From assembly GCF_036227225.1 (NCBI RefSeq), contig NZ_CP109444.1, positions 7,421,501 through 7,485,500 of the forward strand: a stretch of 64,000 nt of DNA, written 5' to 3'. Positions 31,816 to 41,147 of the stretch are shown in pieces (position 1 is the first letter of the stretch; each line of letters begins with the position of its first letter). The DNA is from Streptomyces sp. NBC_01478. Its GTDB lineage: Bacteria > Actinomycetota > Actinomycetes > Streptomycetales > Streptomycetaceae. The translations under genes and the position numbers were made by a program. The notes beneath the pieces were generated by a model. That model was not told the origin of the DNA, ran no database searches, and worked only from the letters and a program-made list of their open reading frames with translations.

Positions 31816-34431
31816 TCACGAGCGCACGTCTAGTTCGGCGAGAGCGGTACCCGAGCCGCTTCGCACGGTGACCCGGACGTACCGGGCGGGTGTCCCGTCC
31901 GGTGCGTGCCACGTGTGCCCGTCCGCCGAGACCTCGACCGTGTAGGACCCCGGCTGCTTGGTCCAGGTGGGCCGTACCGTCCCGACGCGCACCGCACGGC
32001 CCAGGTCGACGGTGAGGGCGGCGCGGTCGCCGGCCGGGGCCCAGGTGGTCGCGGGGCTGCCGTCGACCGCCGCCTCCGGGTAGCGGCCGGACTCCGAGGA
32101 GGTCGCCGTCGCGGGCCGGCAGCGGGCCAGGTCGGCGGTGGGGGTGATGTCAGGGCGCCGGGTCCTGAGGGTGACCGTGCCGGAGAGGGTGCGGCGGCCC
32201 TCAGGGGTGTCCAGCGTGAACGGCGCCCCGGACCGCAGCCGTACGGTCGTCGTCCTCGCGCCGATCGCGACGTCGTACGTACGACCGCGCCAGCGGAGCC
32301 CCGACAGGCGTACGCCGTCCGCGAGTTGGGGCGGCAGGCTCGGGTCCAGGTGGAGGGCGTCGGGGCGCAGCCGCAGGCCGGTGAGGCCGTGGGTGAAGAC
32401 CTGGAGGAAGCCGCCCTTGCCGGTGAGGAAGTCCTGGGCGGGGGAGCCCGCGAGGGGGTCGGACGCGCCCGCCTTGTCGCCGCGCGACTCGGAGAACAGG
32501 GCGAACGGACCGCGCGCGAAGGGCTGGTAGGCCCGCCGCAGATAGGTGTACGCGGCGCAGCCCGGCTCGCCGATCGCCGCCGCGTCGATCGCGTGGACGG
32601 CGTCGGTCATGGCGGGGCCGTCCGGGTCGGTGCGCTGCGCGTAGTAGTCGAGGGTGGCGGCCCCGGCACCGGCCGGCATGGGCCACTCCAGCGGGTAGAT
32701 CAGCAGCACGGTGTCGGCCTGCTTGATCTGGGAGCCGTTGTAGCCGTCGTACTGGAGGAAGATCTTGCGCTTCGGGTCGTAGGGGATGCGCAGGTGGTTC
32801 GCGACGGTGAGCCAGTCGGCGGGGGCGGTGCTGCCCAGGGTGCGGGCGGCGTCGGCGGCCGCGCGCAGGGCGGTGCCGGCGACGGCGTTGGTGTAGACGG
32901 CGTCGTTGACACCGTTGCTGTACTCGTCGGGTCCGGCGACCTCCTTGACGGAGTAGGAGCCGTCGGCGTTCTTCGTCGCTCTCGAAGTCCAGTACCGGGC
33001 AAGGCCGTTGAGGAGCGGCCGGCCCTCGGTGCGGAGCCAGGCGCGGTCGCCGGTGGCGAGGTAGTACTGCCAGGCGGCCAGCGCGATGTCGCCCTGGAGG
33101 TGGTTCTGGGTGAGGCAGTGCGGTGGCTGCCAGCTCTGGCACTCGGCCCACAGCCTGCCGTGGCTCGCGCTCGTCCACGGGAAGAACAGGCCCTTCACCG
33201 AGGTCTTCGCGGCGTTCTCGGCGGCGGCCGTGCGGGTGCGGAAGCGGTAGTCGAGGACCGGGCGGGCGAGCTCGGGACGGGTGGCCAGCAGCGAGGGGAA
33301 CATCCAGGACTCGGCGTCCCAGAACACCATCCCGGCGTAGTTGTCGCTGGTCAGACCGGCGGGCGCGATGCTGTTCCGGGCGCCGGGGCGCAGCGCGGAC
33401 AGCAGCCCGTACTGGGCGGAACGGGCCCAGAGTTGGAGGTCCGGGTGGCCCGGCACCTCGATGTCGGCCGACCACAGCGCCCGCCACGCGGCGGTGTGCG
33501 AGGCGAGCAGCGCGTCCCAACCGCGCCGCGCGGCCCGGTCGGCGGCGTCCTGGGCGGCGGAACGGGGATCGCGGGAGGTGAGGGTGGTGTCGACGCCGAC
33601 GTACTTGGTGGCGGTGTAGGTGCGACCGGAGCGGACGGGCAGGACGGACGCCTGGTCGGCGCTCAACTCGCCCTGTTCGTAGGTGTGTTGGGAGCCCCCG
33701 GGGACATCCAGTGCGGAGGCCACGGCACCGTCGACACCCGTCCCGTCCGTGCGGAACGCCACGCCGATCGTGCGGTCGCCGACCCGGCCGCCGTCGGTCC
33801 GCGTGACACGGCGGGCGCCGCGGCCGTCGAGGCGGTCGGTGAGGGTGAGTTCGCCGTCCCAGTGCGGGGTCACGCGCAGGCGTACGGCGCCGGTGTGCGG
33901 GGCGTCGCGGGCGGCGAGGACGTCGTAGACGAGGTCGGTGCGGCGGCCGTCGGCCGTGGTCCAGGTGAGGGACGTACGGACGTAGCCGCAGCGGAGGTCG
34001 AGGGTCTGGTGGTAGTGCGTGACCCGGCCGGTGCTGGTGCCGCCGTAGGTCTCGGTGCCCGCCGTGACGTCGAGGCCGGTCCAGTTCGGGAGCGCGGCGA
34101 GGGCCTCGCGGCCGGCCGTGTTCGCGGGGCCCCTGGCGTAGAGGCCGGAGACGAACGCGCCGTCGTAGCGCGGGGTGTAGAGCGGCCAGCCGGTCTTCTC
34201 GCCGGAGGCCGCGTAGCCCGCGCCGGCGGGCGGGACGCGGGTGCCGAGATAGCCGTTGCCGACGTACGGGTGGTACGTGTCGGCCGGGTCGATCCGGGTG
34301 GCCGAGGGCGCCCAGTCGCGCGCGCCGCAGTCGTCGAGGGGGCGGGGCGCGGCGGACGCCCGGTGCAGGGGGAGGGGGAGGAGCAGGGCGGCGGCGAGGA
34401 CGGGGAGCAGCAGACGGGTCGGCTTGGTCAC
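31816..34431 (-). CDS. Secreted GH65-type glycoside hydrolase/phosphorylase with C-terminal F5/8-type domain
   Basis: 871 aa from GTG 34431. A signal peptide (TRLLLPVLAAALLLPLPLH) precedes an N-terminal beta-sandwich (residues 40-320) and the (alpha/alpha)6 barrel. The barrel contains FWDAESWMFPSLLA, the CLTQNHLQGDIALAAW segment and VAGPDEYSNGVNDAVYTN, where E503 is the predicted general acid. The last roughly 130 residues are discoidin-like, with SSESGRYPEAAVDGSPATTW and DLGRAVRVGTVRPTW. Extracellular GH65 members with such domains are mostly acid-trehalase-like or act on alpha-glucosides; hydrolase versus phosphorylase cannot be told here. It follows two serpin genes on the same strand with a 76-bp gap. 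Confidence 0.88.
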   Translation of the reverse strand: MTKPTRLLLPVLAAALLLPLPLHRASAAPRPLDDCGARDWAPSATRIDPADTYHPYVGNGYLGTRVPPAGAGYAASGEKTGWPLYTPRYDGAFVSGLYARGPANTAGREALAALPNWTGLDVTAGTETYGGTSTGRVTHYHQTLDLRCGYVRTSLTWTTADGRRTDLVYDVLAARDAPHTGAVRLRVTPHWDGELTLTDRLDGRGARRVTRTDGGRVGDRTIGVAFRTDGTGVDGAVASALDVPGGSQHTYEQGELSADQASVLPVRSGRTYTATKYVGVDTTLTSRDPRSAAQDAADRAARRGWDALLASHTAAWRALWSADIEVPGHPDLQLWARSAQYGLLSALRPGARNSIAPAGLTSDNYAGMVFWDAESWMFPSLLATRPELARPVLDYRFRTRTAAAENAAKTSVKGLFFPWTSASHGRLWAECQSWQPPHCLTQNHLQGDIALAAWQYYLATGDRAWLRTEGRPLLNGLARYWTSRATKNADGSYSVKEVAGPDEYSNGVNDAVYTNAVAGTALRAAADAARTLGSTAPADWLTVANHLRIPYDPKRKIFLQYDGYNGSQIKQADTVLLIYPLEWPMPAGAGAATLDYYAQRTDPDGPAMTDAVHAIDAAAIGEPGCAAYTYLRRAYQPFARGPFALFSESRGDKAGASDPLAGSPAQDFLTGKGGFLQVFTHGLTGLRLRPDALHLDPSLPPQLADGVRLSGLRWRGRTYDVAIGARTTTVRLRSGAPFTLDTPEGRRTLSGTVTLRTRRPDITPTADLARCRPATATSSESGRYPEAAVDGSPATTWAPAGDRAALTVDLGRAVRVGTVRPTWTKQPGSYTVEVSADGHTWHAPDGTPARYVRVTVRSGSGTALAELDVRS

Positions 34432-34507
34432 CGTTCGACGATGGGGTGCCCCGCGGGGCGGGGGCGGGAAGCGCGCGGAGGATTACCACGTACGGGCGGA
34501 GCGCGTG

Positions 34508-35722
34508 CTACCTCCGGTACGGCGTCGGATCGGTGACCCAGCCCGCCGTCAGGACGAGCCGCGACTCCCGGTGCACGGCCAGGAAGCCGAACGGGCGGTC
34601 GAAGCGGGCTGTGACGACGGTGGCCGTGTGGCGGAGGTCGGGGAGGGCGCCGCCGGCGACCGGGGCGATCGCGGTCACCGCGCCCGCACGGAAACCGAGT
34701 GCGCCGAACTGGGCCACCGCTGACTGTTCGGCCTGGCCGACGGCCAGCGGGGACGGGCTGATGCCGGAAAAGTGGCCGTCCCTGGTGTCCATCGCCGTCG
34801 TGAGCCCGAACAGCCCGTGCAGGTCGAGGAGATCGTGCCGCGCCCGCATGTCGTACGCCACCGTCGTGACGACCAGTTCCGGCGGTCGCGGTGTGGCGCA
34901 CCGCTGTTGCTCGACGCGCAGGCCGGGTCCCACGTCACCGTAGGGGAGTTGACCGCTCGGTACGACGGGAAGGCGGCGGGCCAGGACGTCAACTCCCGTG
35001 CCCAGCACCTGTCCTGGCGTCATGCGCTGCTCGCCGAGCAGCAGATGGACGTCGATTCCGTTGTCGCCGGGGACTTTCAGCTCGGTGACATGACCGTGCG
35101 GGCCGCTCGCCACGCCGGCCCGGTCGAGGCGGACGCCGGTGCGGCGCAGGCCGGTCAACTCCCGTCCCCGCCAAGGACCGGCGTCCGGCCTGAGCACCAA
35201 CTCGCTGAAGGGACGCGGCCATTCGGTGCGCAGCGCGAGCGCACTCGCCAGGACCATCACCACGTCCTGGTCCAACGCGACCGGCATCCGCTCGATCAGC
35301 CCGCCCGTCCACTCGGCGGCCCACGCGTCCAACGCCCGCCGGGAGCCCGGGAGATCCTCGCCGAGCACCTCGTGCGTCCCCGTCGGCAGCCCCGCCAGCC
35401 ACTCCTCCCGTACGGCCAGTTCCTGCCGGGTCCACAGCCCCAGCGCGGAGTTCAGTCCGGGCATCGCCCTCATCACGGCCAGCAACTCCCGTGCGGTGGC
35501 GCGCGCTTGCTCGGCGGGCATGCCCACCGCGTCCGCGAGTTCCGCCCGCGCGGCCCCCGAGGCCCCGTCGGCGAGGAACGCGAGCAGCGGCCACACCCCG
35601 GCGGCCGAGAACACGGTGCCACCGGTGGCCGCGTCGGCCCAACGCGCCGTCAGTCGGTTGACCGCGTCGACGGCCCCGCCGATGGCTGTGTCCTCGGCCA
35701 ACGCCCCCTGAACCGCTCCCAA
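34508..35722 (-). CDS. Serpin-family protein (copy 1)
   Basis: 404 aa from a TTG at 35722; no better start is seen. Serpin landmarks are GGTVFSAAGVWPLLAFLADG near the N-terminus, ALGLWTR, the NKTYF-like region around LASALALRTEW, and the C-terminal signature FDRPFGFLAVHRESRLVLTAGWV. The reactive-centre hinge, normally EEGTEAAAATA-like, reads GFRAGAVTAIAPVAGG, so it is degenerate and short, and inhibition of proteases is doubtful. There is no signal peptide. It is clearly paralogous to the next serpin (long identical blocks such as GVWPLLAFLADG/GVWPLLALLADG) and lies 89 bp downstream of it. Confidence 0.88.
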   Translation of the reverse strand: MGAVQGALAEDTAIGGAVDAVNRLTARWADAATGGTVFSAAGVWPLLAFLADGASGAARAELADAVGMPAEQARATARELLAVMRAMPGLNSALGLWTRQELAVREEWLAGLPTGTHEVLGEDLPGSRRALDAWAAEWTGGLIERMPVALDQDVVMVLASALALRTEWPRPFSELVLRPDAGPWRGRELTGLRRTGVRLDRAGVASGPHGHVTELKVPGDNGIDVHLLLGEQRMTPGQVLGTGVDVLARRLPVVPSGQLPYGDVGPGLRVEQQRCATPRPPELVVTTVAYDMRARHDLLDLHGLFGLTTAMDTRDGHFSGISPSPLAVGQAEQSAVAQFGALGFRAGAVTAIAPVAGGALPDLRHTATVVTARFDRPFGFLAVHRESRLVLTAGWVTDPTPYRR

Positions 35723-35811
35723 TTCCGCCCCCGCCCGTGCCGTAGCTCAAGATCGCGCAACCGCGTGATCATGTACGGGAAGGCTATCGTCGCCCGCCGC
35801 GCCCCCGGTGA

Positions 35812-37002
35812 TCAGCCCCGGTCGTCGTCCTCGGGGTACAGCTCCGGTTCCGTGACCCAGCCCGCCGCCAGCACCAGTCGGGTGTGGCGGTGCAGGGCGA
35901 GGAAGGCGAAGGGGCGGTCGAAGCGGGCGGTGACGGTGGTGGTCACGTAGCGGAGGTCGGGCACACCGGAGGCGAGGGCGCTGAGGGCCGTCACCGCCGC
36001 CGCGCGGAAGCCGCGTGCGGTGAACCTCGCCACCGTGGACTGCTCGGCCGACCCGATCGCCAGCGGGGAAGCGCTGATACCGGGGAAGTGACCCCGTGCG
36101 GCGTCCCGGGCCGTCGTGAGGCCGAACTGACGGTGCCGGCGCAGGAGATCATGGTGGGCGGTCATGTCGTACGCCACCGTCGTCACGTCCAGCGTCGGCG
36201 GCTCCGGGCGCATACAGCGTTCCTTCGCCACGTGCAGGCCGGGTCCGGGGTCGCCGTAGGGGAGCCGGTCCCCGGGTACTACGGGATGACGCCGGTCCAG
36301 CATTCCGACGCCCGCGCTCAGCACCTGCCCGGACGTCATCCGCTCCTCCCCGAGGAGGAGATGGACGTCGATCGCCGCCTTGCCCAGGACCTTCAGCCGG
36401 GTGACATGGCCGTCCGGTGTGTCCGCCACGCCGATCCGGTCAAGCAGCACCGTCTCGCGGCGCAGGCCGAGCGGGACCCGGTCGCTCCAGTACGCGCTCT
36501 CCAACGGCACCTCGTCGAAAGGCCGCAGCCACTCGGTGCGCAGCGCCAGTGCGCTCGCCAGCACCAGTTCCGTGCCGTCCGTCAGCCCGACCGGCATCCG
36601 CTCGACGAGCCCGCCGGTCCGCTTCGCGGCCCACGCGTCCAGAGCCGCGCGGTCGGCCCCGAGGTCACCCGTGAGCACCCCGTGCGCCTCGGCCGGCAGC
36701 CCCGCCGCCCACGCCTCCCGCAGTTCCAGCGTCCGCCTCGTCCACAATCCGAGCGCCGAGTCCACGCCCCGCATCGCCGCGAGCCCGCCCAGCAACTCCC
36801 TTGCCGCGGCGGCCGATCGACCCGCCGGCATCCCCAGCGCGTCCGCCAGCTCCGCCCGCGCGGCACCCCCGGCCCCGTCCGCCAGCAGCGCCAGCAACGG
36901 CCACACCCCGGCCGCCGAGAACACCGTGCCCCCGTCGACCGCCCCCGCCCACCGCGAGGTCAGCGCGTTCACCGCCTGCACGGTTGCCTGAGCAACCCGC
37001 AT
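35812..37002 (-). CDS. Serpin-family protein (copy 2)
   Basis: 396 aa from ATG 37002, which has GAGGGTGG just upstream; an ATG at 37017 would add five residues. The serpin fold is seen in GGTVFSAAGVWPLLALLADG, DSALGLWTRRTLELRE, VLASALALRTEWLRPF and FDRPFAFLALHRHTRLVLAAGWV. Like its neighbour it lacks a signal peptide, and its hinge (GFRAAAVTALSALASG) is imperfect but closer to the Ala-rich consensus. The pair arose by tandem duplication. Bacterial serpins are uncommon. The divergent gene at 37117 starts 114 bp away. Confidence 0.88.
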   Translation of the reverse strand: MRVAQATVQAVNALTSRWAGAVDGGTVFSAAGVWPLLALLADGAGGAARAELADALGMPAGRSAAAARELLGGLAAMRGVDSALGLWTRRTLELREAWAAGLPAEAHGVLTGDLGADRAALDAWAAKRTGGLVERMPVGLTDGTELVLASALALRTEWLRPFDEVPLESAYWSDRVPLGLRRETVLLDRIGVADTPDGHVTRLKVLGKAAIDVHLLLGEERMTSGQVLSAGVGMLDRRHPVVPGDRLPYGDPGPGLHVAKERCMRPEPPTLDVTTVAYDMTAHHDLLRRHRQFGLTTARDAARGHFPGISASPLAIGSAEQSTVARFTARGFRAAAVTALSALASGVPDLRYVTTTVTARFDRPFAFLALHRHTRLVLAAGWVTEPELYPEDDDRG

Positions 37003-37116
37003 TCCACCCTCACTCATCTCGCGCTTACCATGCGCCAAGTCGTACGTCAGTTCCGCATCTGCAGATCTCCAGCTCTCCTCGCGGAGATCCCCGCCCGAAC
37101 CAGGAGCACGGTACCC

Positions 37117-38484
37117 GTGTCCATACCCCCGCCCCCGGAGCCCCAAGGGCCGCCCACCCAGGGCCCCGAGAGCCCCCAGGACCAGCCTCCGACTCCGGCT
37201 CCGGGCCCGGCTCCCACCCCGTACAACCCGTACGCCCCGCCGCAGCAGGACCCGTACGCCCCGCCCGCGCAGACCCCGGCCCCCTACGGCGCGCAGCCCC
37301 AACCCCCGTACGGCACACCGCCGCAGACCCCCTACGTCCCGTACCCCCAGGGTCCGCACACCCCTCCGGGTCCCCCGAGCCCCTACGGGCCCCAGCCCTA
37401 CCAGACCTGGTCCCAGGGCTACACCCCGTACAACAACCCCGCGCCCCTCAACGGCATGTCCGTCGCCGCCCTCGTGCTCGGCATCCTGTGCTGCGTCCCG
37501 GGTGTCGGACTGGTCCTCGGGCTGATCGCGCTGAACCAGATCAAGAAGCGGGGCGAGCGCGGCCGGAGCATGGCGGCGGCCGGCATGGTGCTGTCGGCGT
37601 TCGGTCTCGTGGTGGGGGTGCTCGGGGTGACCGGCGCGGCGACCGGCTTCTGGGACGACGTCAAGGACAGCGCGCCGACCAACTCCAGCGCCTCCCCGGT
37701 GAAGGGCGAGTGCTTCGACGCGCCCAGCGGTTCGCTGGAGGGCAGGACGTACGACTTCGACGTGGTGCCCTGCTCCGGCGAGCACGACGGCGAGGTGTTC
37801 GCCGTCGTGCGGATGACCGGCGGCTCGTACCCCGGGGACAAGAAGGTCACCGCCACCGCCGACGACAAGTGCTACGCGCTCCAGGACGCCTATGCCATGG
37901 ACGGCTGGGCCGTACCCGCCGACGTGGACATCTACTACGTCACCCCGACCTCGGACAGTTGGAGCCAGGGCGACCGCGAGATCACCTGCGTGTTCGGCAA
38001 CACGGACGAGGAGGCGAGCCTGCCCGGCGGTTCGCTGCGCAACGACGCCACGACCCTCGACTCCGACCAGGTCGCGTATCTGAAGGCGGCCCACGTCCTC
38101 AACACCGCGCTGGACTCGGCGCCCGACGCGGAGTACGTCGAGGACGACCTGCCGGGGCACAAGGCCTGGGCGGGCCGGGTCTCCACCGCGCTGACCCGGC
38201 AGGCCGACCTGCTGGACGGCCACCAGTGGCCCGCCGCCTCCGAGAAGCCGGTCGCGGCCCTGGTCAAGGACCTGCGGGCCGCGCAGAAGGAGTGGGCGAA
38301 GGCGTCCGAGGCCTCGGACGCCGACGAGTTCTACGCGCACTACGACAAGGGCGCCGACCTGATCGACCCTCAGAAGTCGGTCACCGCCCGCAAGGCTCTG
38401 GGGCTCGCCACGACCCCTCCGTCGTACGACGAGAACGGTGGCGGCGGGGACAGCGGGGGAGGTGACACCGGCCTGGAGGTGTGA
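37117..38484 (+). CDS. DUF4190 and septum-formation-domain membrane protein
   Basis: 455 aa from GTG 37117 (AGGAG at 37102). Residues 1-110 are Pro/Tyr/Gln-rich and disordered (PYAPPQQDPYAPP-type repeats). A DUF4190 block with two membrane helices follows (NGMSVAALVLGILCCVPGVG and GMVLSAFGLVVGVLGVTGAA, about 112-180). The extracellular part has a septum-formation-like domain with CFDAPSG, VPCSGEHDGEVFAVV and CYALQ cysteines. The C-terminal 130 residues are helical and end in a Gly/Asp tail. Proteins of this architecture are common in Streptomyces and implicated in envelope or septum biology, but the role is unproven. Confidence 0.88.
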   Translation: MSIPPPPEPQGPPTQGPESPQDQPPTPAPGPAPTPYNPYAPPQQDPYAPPAQTPAPYGAQPQPPYGTPPQTPYVPYPQGPHTPPGPPSPYGPQPYQTWSQGYTPYNNPAPLNGMSVAALVLGILCCVPGVGLVLGLIALNQIKKRGERGRSMAAAGMVLSAFGLVVGVLGVTGAATGFWDDVKDSAPTNSSASPVKGECFDAPSGSLEGRTYDFDVVPCSGEHDGEVFAVVRMTGGSYPGDKKVTATADDKCYALQDAYAMDGWAVPADVDIYYVTPTSDSWSQGDREITCVFGNTDEEASLPGGSLRNDATTLDSDQVAYLKAAHVLNTALDSAPDAEYVEDDLPGHKAWAGRVSTALTRQADLLDGHQWPAASEKPVAALVKDLRAAQKEWAKASEASDADEFYAHYDKGADLIDPQKSVTARKALGLATTPPSYDENGGGGDSGGGDTGLEV

Positions 38485-38631
38485 GGGCTCCTATAGCGGG
38501 GAGAAAGTGCCTGGGTAAAGCCCACGCCGGGGATAAGTCATCACATCGAGTGATTCTCTGGCCTTTGCTTGCGTGGCACAACCCACGGTTGCCAGGCTGT
38601 TGCTGTCTGTACAACCTGATGGGAGCGGCCA

Positions 38632-39384
38632 GTGACTTTCGGTGAGCAGCCGGCGTATCTGCGCGTCGCGGGTGATCTCCGCAAGAAGATCGTCGACGGT
38701 CGGCTGCCCCCGCACACCCGGCTCCCCTCGCAGGCCAGGATCCGCGAGGAGTACGGGGTGTCCGACACGGTCGCCCTCGAGGCGCGCAAGGTGCTGATGG
38801 CCGAGGGGCTGGTCGAGGGCCGTTCCGGGTCGGGGACGTATGTGCGCGAGCGTCCCGTGCCGCGGCGCGTCTCCCGCTCCGGGTTCCGGCCGCCGGCCGG
38901 CGCGACCCCGTTCCGGCAGGAGCAGGCCGAGGGGGAGGCGCGCGGCACCTGGGAGTCCAGCAGCGAGCAGGCCGAGGCCGCCGGCGCCATCGCCGAGCGG
39001 CTCGCTCTCAAGCCCGGCGAGCGCGTGATGTGCACGAAGTACGTGTTCCGGGACGCGGGCGAGACGATGATGCTCTCCACGTCCTGGGAGCCCCTCGCGG
39101 TGACCGGCCGTACGCCCGTGATGCTGCCCGAGGAGGGCCCGCTCGGCGGCATGGGCGTCGTCGAGCGGATGCGCGCCATCGACGTCGTCGTGGACAACGT
39201 CACCGAGGAGGTCGGCGCCCGCCCCGGCCTCGCCGAGGAGCTGCTCGCGCTCGGGGGAGTCCCCGGGCATGTGGTCCTCGTCATCCAGCGCACGTACTAC
39301 GCCTCGGGCCGCCCGGTGGAGACGGCCGACGTGGTCGTCCCGGCCGACCGCTACCGGATCGCCTACCACCTGCCGGTGAAGTAG
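38632..39384 (+). CDS. GntR/HutC-family regulator with UTRA domain
   Basis: 250 aa from GTG 38632, GGGAG at 38621. The winged helix at residues 5-75 reads YLRVAGDLRKKIVDGRL, then LPSQARIREEYGVSDTVALEARKVLMAEGLV and GSGTYV. A UTRA ligand-binding domain spans residues 90-245 (MCTKYVFRDAGETMMLSTSWEPL). HutC-type regulators respond to sugars, amino acids or nucleosides. No target gene is adjacent. The upstream sequence GTTGCTGTCTGTACAAC at 38599-38615 contains GTTG/CAAC arms and may be its own operator, though the symmetry is weak. Confidence 0.9.
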   Translation: MTFGEQPAYLRVAGDLRKKIVDGRLPPHTRLPSQARIREEYGVSDTVALEARKVLMAEGLVEGRSGSGTYVRERPVPRRVSRSGFRPPAGATPFRQEQAEGEARGTWESSSEQAEAAGAIAERLALKPGERVMCTKYVFRDAGETMMLSTSWEPLAVTGRTPVMLPEEGPLGGMGVVERMRAIDVVVDNVTEEVGARPGLAEELLALGGVPGHVVLVIQRTYYASGRPVETADVVVPADRYRIAYHLPVK

Positions 39385-39689
39385 CGCCCCCCTTAAGGCA
39401 TTTGTCGCCGGAACCCTTCAATCCGCCCTGCCCCGCCCGCAGTTGGATTCCGGTCTTTCTCGCAGGCCGTTCACGGCACCTGTAGCGTGCCTCTCACCGG
39501 ATGCATCGAGGTGCGCCAACGGCGCGTTCGTCATCGTGCGCCCCCTCCGTCTTGGCTGGTTGCGTACCTCTTTGTGAAAACCCGTATTCGCTGCGTGAAG
39601 GTTAGGCGTACGCTCCGGCATATGCGGATTGCGGTTTCCTTATGGGGTGGGGCACGGCACGAACCGCGAGCGGGAAGCGGAGGGGCGCG
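39385..39689 (+). other. Gene-free 5' region of the SPOR-like gene
   Basis: About 300 bp without a convincing gene. It is less GC-rich than its surroundings around 39560-39650 (CTTTGTGAAAACCCGTATTC), which probably contains the promoter. GGAGGGGC at 39680 is the ribosome-binding site of the next gene. No hairpin or repeat stands out. Confidence 0.5.
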
Positions 39690-39881
39690 ATGAACGACAA
39701 CACGATCACCCTGCCCTGGCTCGTGATACGGCAGGACGACAACGGCAATCGCTATCGCGTGGGCAGGTACGCGACCCGCGCCGAGGCCCAGAAGATCGCG
39801 GACAGCCTCGACGACCGCGGACACAAGCAGCTCTACTGGGTCGAGCGGATCGGGCAGAGCGAGGACGCCACCCGCAACTGA
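39690..39881 (+). CDS. Small SPOR-domain-like protein
   Basis: 63 aa, ATG 39690 with a strong GGAGGGG ribosome-binding sequence. The sequence (PWLVIRQDDNGNRYRVGRYA, then TRAEAQKIADSLDDRG) has the beta-alpha pattern of SPOR-like domains, which bind denuded glycan at division sites in larger proteins. Here it is the whole protein, with no membrane anchor or signal peptide, so it is probably cytoplasmic. Small proteins of this kind are widespread in Streptomyces with unknown function. Confidence 0.8.
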   Translation: MNDNTITLPWLVIRQDDNGNRYRVGRYATRAEAQKIADSLDDRGHKQLYWVERIGQSEDATRN

Positions 39882-39912
39882 CCGTGCCCCCGCACGCCGT
39901 AGGCTCCGGCGC

Positions 39913-40323
39913 ATGACGACACGGATCGTGGTGGTCGGGGCCGCCCTGTTCGACGGCGGCCGCCTGCTCGCCGCGCGCCGCAGCGCACCCCCCGAACTGG
40001 CCGGACGCTGGGAACTCCCCGGCGGCAAGGTCGAGCCCGGCGAGCGCCCCGACACCGCGCTGGTGCGCGAGTTGCGCGAGGAGCTCGGTGTCGACGCCGA
40101 GACCGTCGAGCGCGTCCCGGGACAGTGGCCGCTGAAGCCGCCGTACGTCCTCCAGGTCTGGACGGCCCGGCTGCTCCCCGGCTCGGCGGCGCCCGAGCCC
40201 CTCCAGGACCACGACGACCTGCGCTGGCTCGCCCCCGCCGACATCTGGACCGTCGACTGGCTCGACCAGGACGTGCCCGCCGTACGGGAGACACTCGCGC
40301 TGCTCGACGCGGGGGCGCGCTGA
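39913..40323 (+). CDS. MutT-type Nudix hydrolase
   Basis: 136 aa. The Nudix box is complete: GGKVEPGERPDTALVRELRE followed by ELGV (residues about 36-59). The N-terminus TRIVVVGAALFDGGRLLAARR and the loop LAGRWELPG match MutT/NUDT1-type enzymes that remove oxidised nucleotides such as 8-oxo-dGTP. It lies 31 bp after the SPOR-like gene on the same strand, so co-transcription is possible. Confidence 0.92.
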   Translation: MTTRIVVVGAALFDGGRLLAARRSAPPELAGRWELPGGKVEPGERPDTALVRELREELGVDAETVERVPGQWPLKPPYVLQVWTARLLPGSAAPEPLQDHDDLRWLAPADIWTVDWLDQDVPAVRETLALLDAGAR

Positions 40324-40456
40324 ACTCGTCGTAGGGCGAGTGTGCGGCGCGCGCCGAATCTGGCGTACGCCGTTCGTGCCACAGTGCGCCCTTCGAGGCG
40401 GTACCGGGCCTGGAATATCGGGTATGTGCCCATTAACCCCATGAAATCGGACATGG

Positions 40457-40885
40457 GTGAGCTGGCTGGCCCGGGATGTGATCGGCTTGATCGACACCGA
40501 AGGCGACTGCGCCGAGTGGACCTTTCCCGCGGACCCCGGAGCCGTCCGCACCGCGCGCTCCGCCGTCCGCGGCCAGTTGCGCGACTGGGACCTCGACGCC
40601 CTCGCCGACATCGCGGCGCTGCTGGTCAGCGAGCTGGTGACCAACGCGCTGCGGCACGCCACCGGGCCCATCGGCCTCCGCCTGGTCCGCCCCGTCGGCC
40701 CGCGGGGCGTGCTGCTGGTCGAGGTCTCCGACCCGCTGCCCGACCCGCCCCGTGAGCGGGTCGCCCGCCCCGAGGACGAGAGCGGCCGGGGTCTCCAACT
40801 GGTCGCCGGCGCCTGCGTCCGCTGGGGCACCCGGCCCGGGACGACCGGCAAGACGGTGTGGTTCGAGCTGGCCGTACCGGGGTGA
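40457..40885 (+). CDS. RsbW/SpoIIAB-like ATP-binding protein
   Basis: 142 aa from GTG 40457 (weak ribosome-binding sequence). A HATPase_c fold of the anti-sigma-kinase type is seen: the N-box LLVSELVTNALRHA, the G1 region VSDPLPDPP and the G2 box ESGRGLQLVAG. Such kinases phosphorylate anti-anti-sigma factors or bind sigma factors in partner-switching networks. It closely resembles the HATPase domain at the C-terminus of the large phosphatase encoded 260 bp downstream (same motif order, GKTVWFELAVPG versus GKTVWFELPLPD), so the two are probably products of duplication and may share partners. Confidence 0.9.
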   Translation: MSWLARDVIGLIDTEGDCAEWTFPADPGAVRTARSAVRGQLRDWDLDALADIAALLVSELVTNALRHATGPIGLRLVRPVGPRGVLLVEVSDPLPDPPRERVARPEDESGRGLQLVAGACVRWGTRPGTTGKTVWFELAVPG

Positions 40886-41147
40886 GCGGAGGAGGCCGGA
40901 AGCTGTACGGACCGGACAATCGTGTCCACGGAGTGGTCCAGGCCTGTGACGGTTGTCGATCGGTGTGGTTCGACTGCGTGTCCGCTGGTTAGAAGACTGG
41001 GAGTGTTGTCGCAGGCAGGTCCGAAATGCATCGGGATTGTCCTGTGATCGTGAACACCGTGTTGTGCGGCGCCGTAGTGCTGGATACTGCGGGCAGCCGC
41101 CCCCGGTGACCGGTGCCGGACGCGGTGAGCTGGAGGGGACGGTTCGC

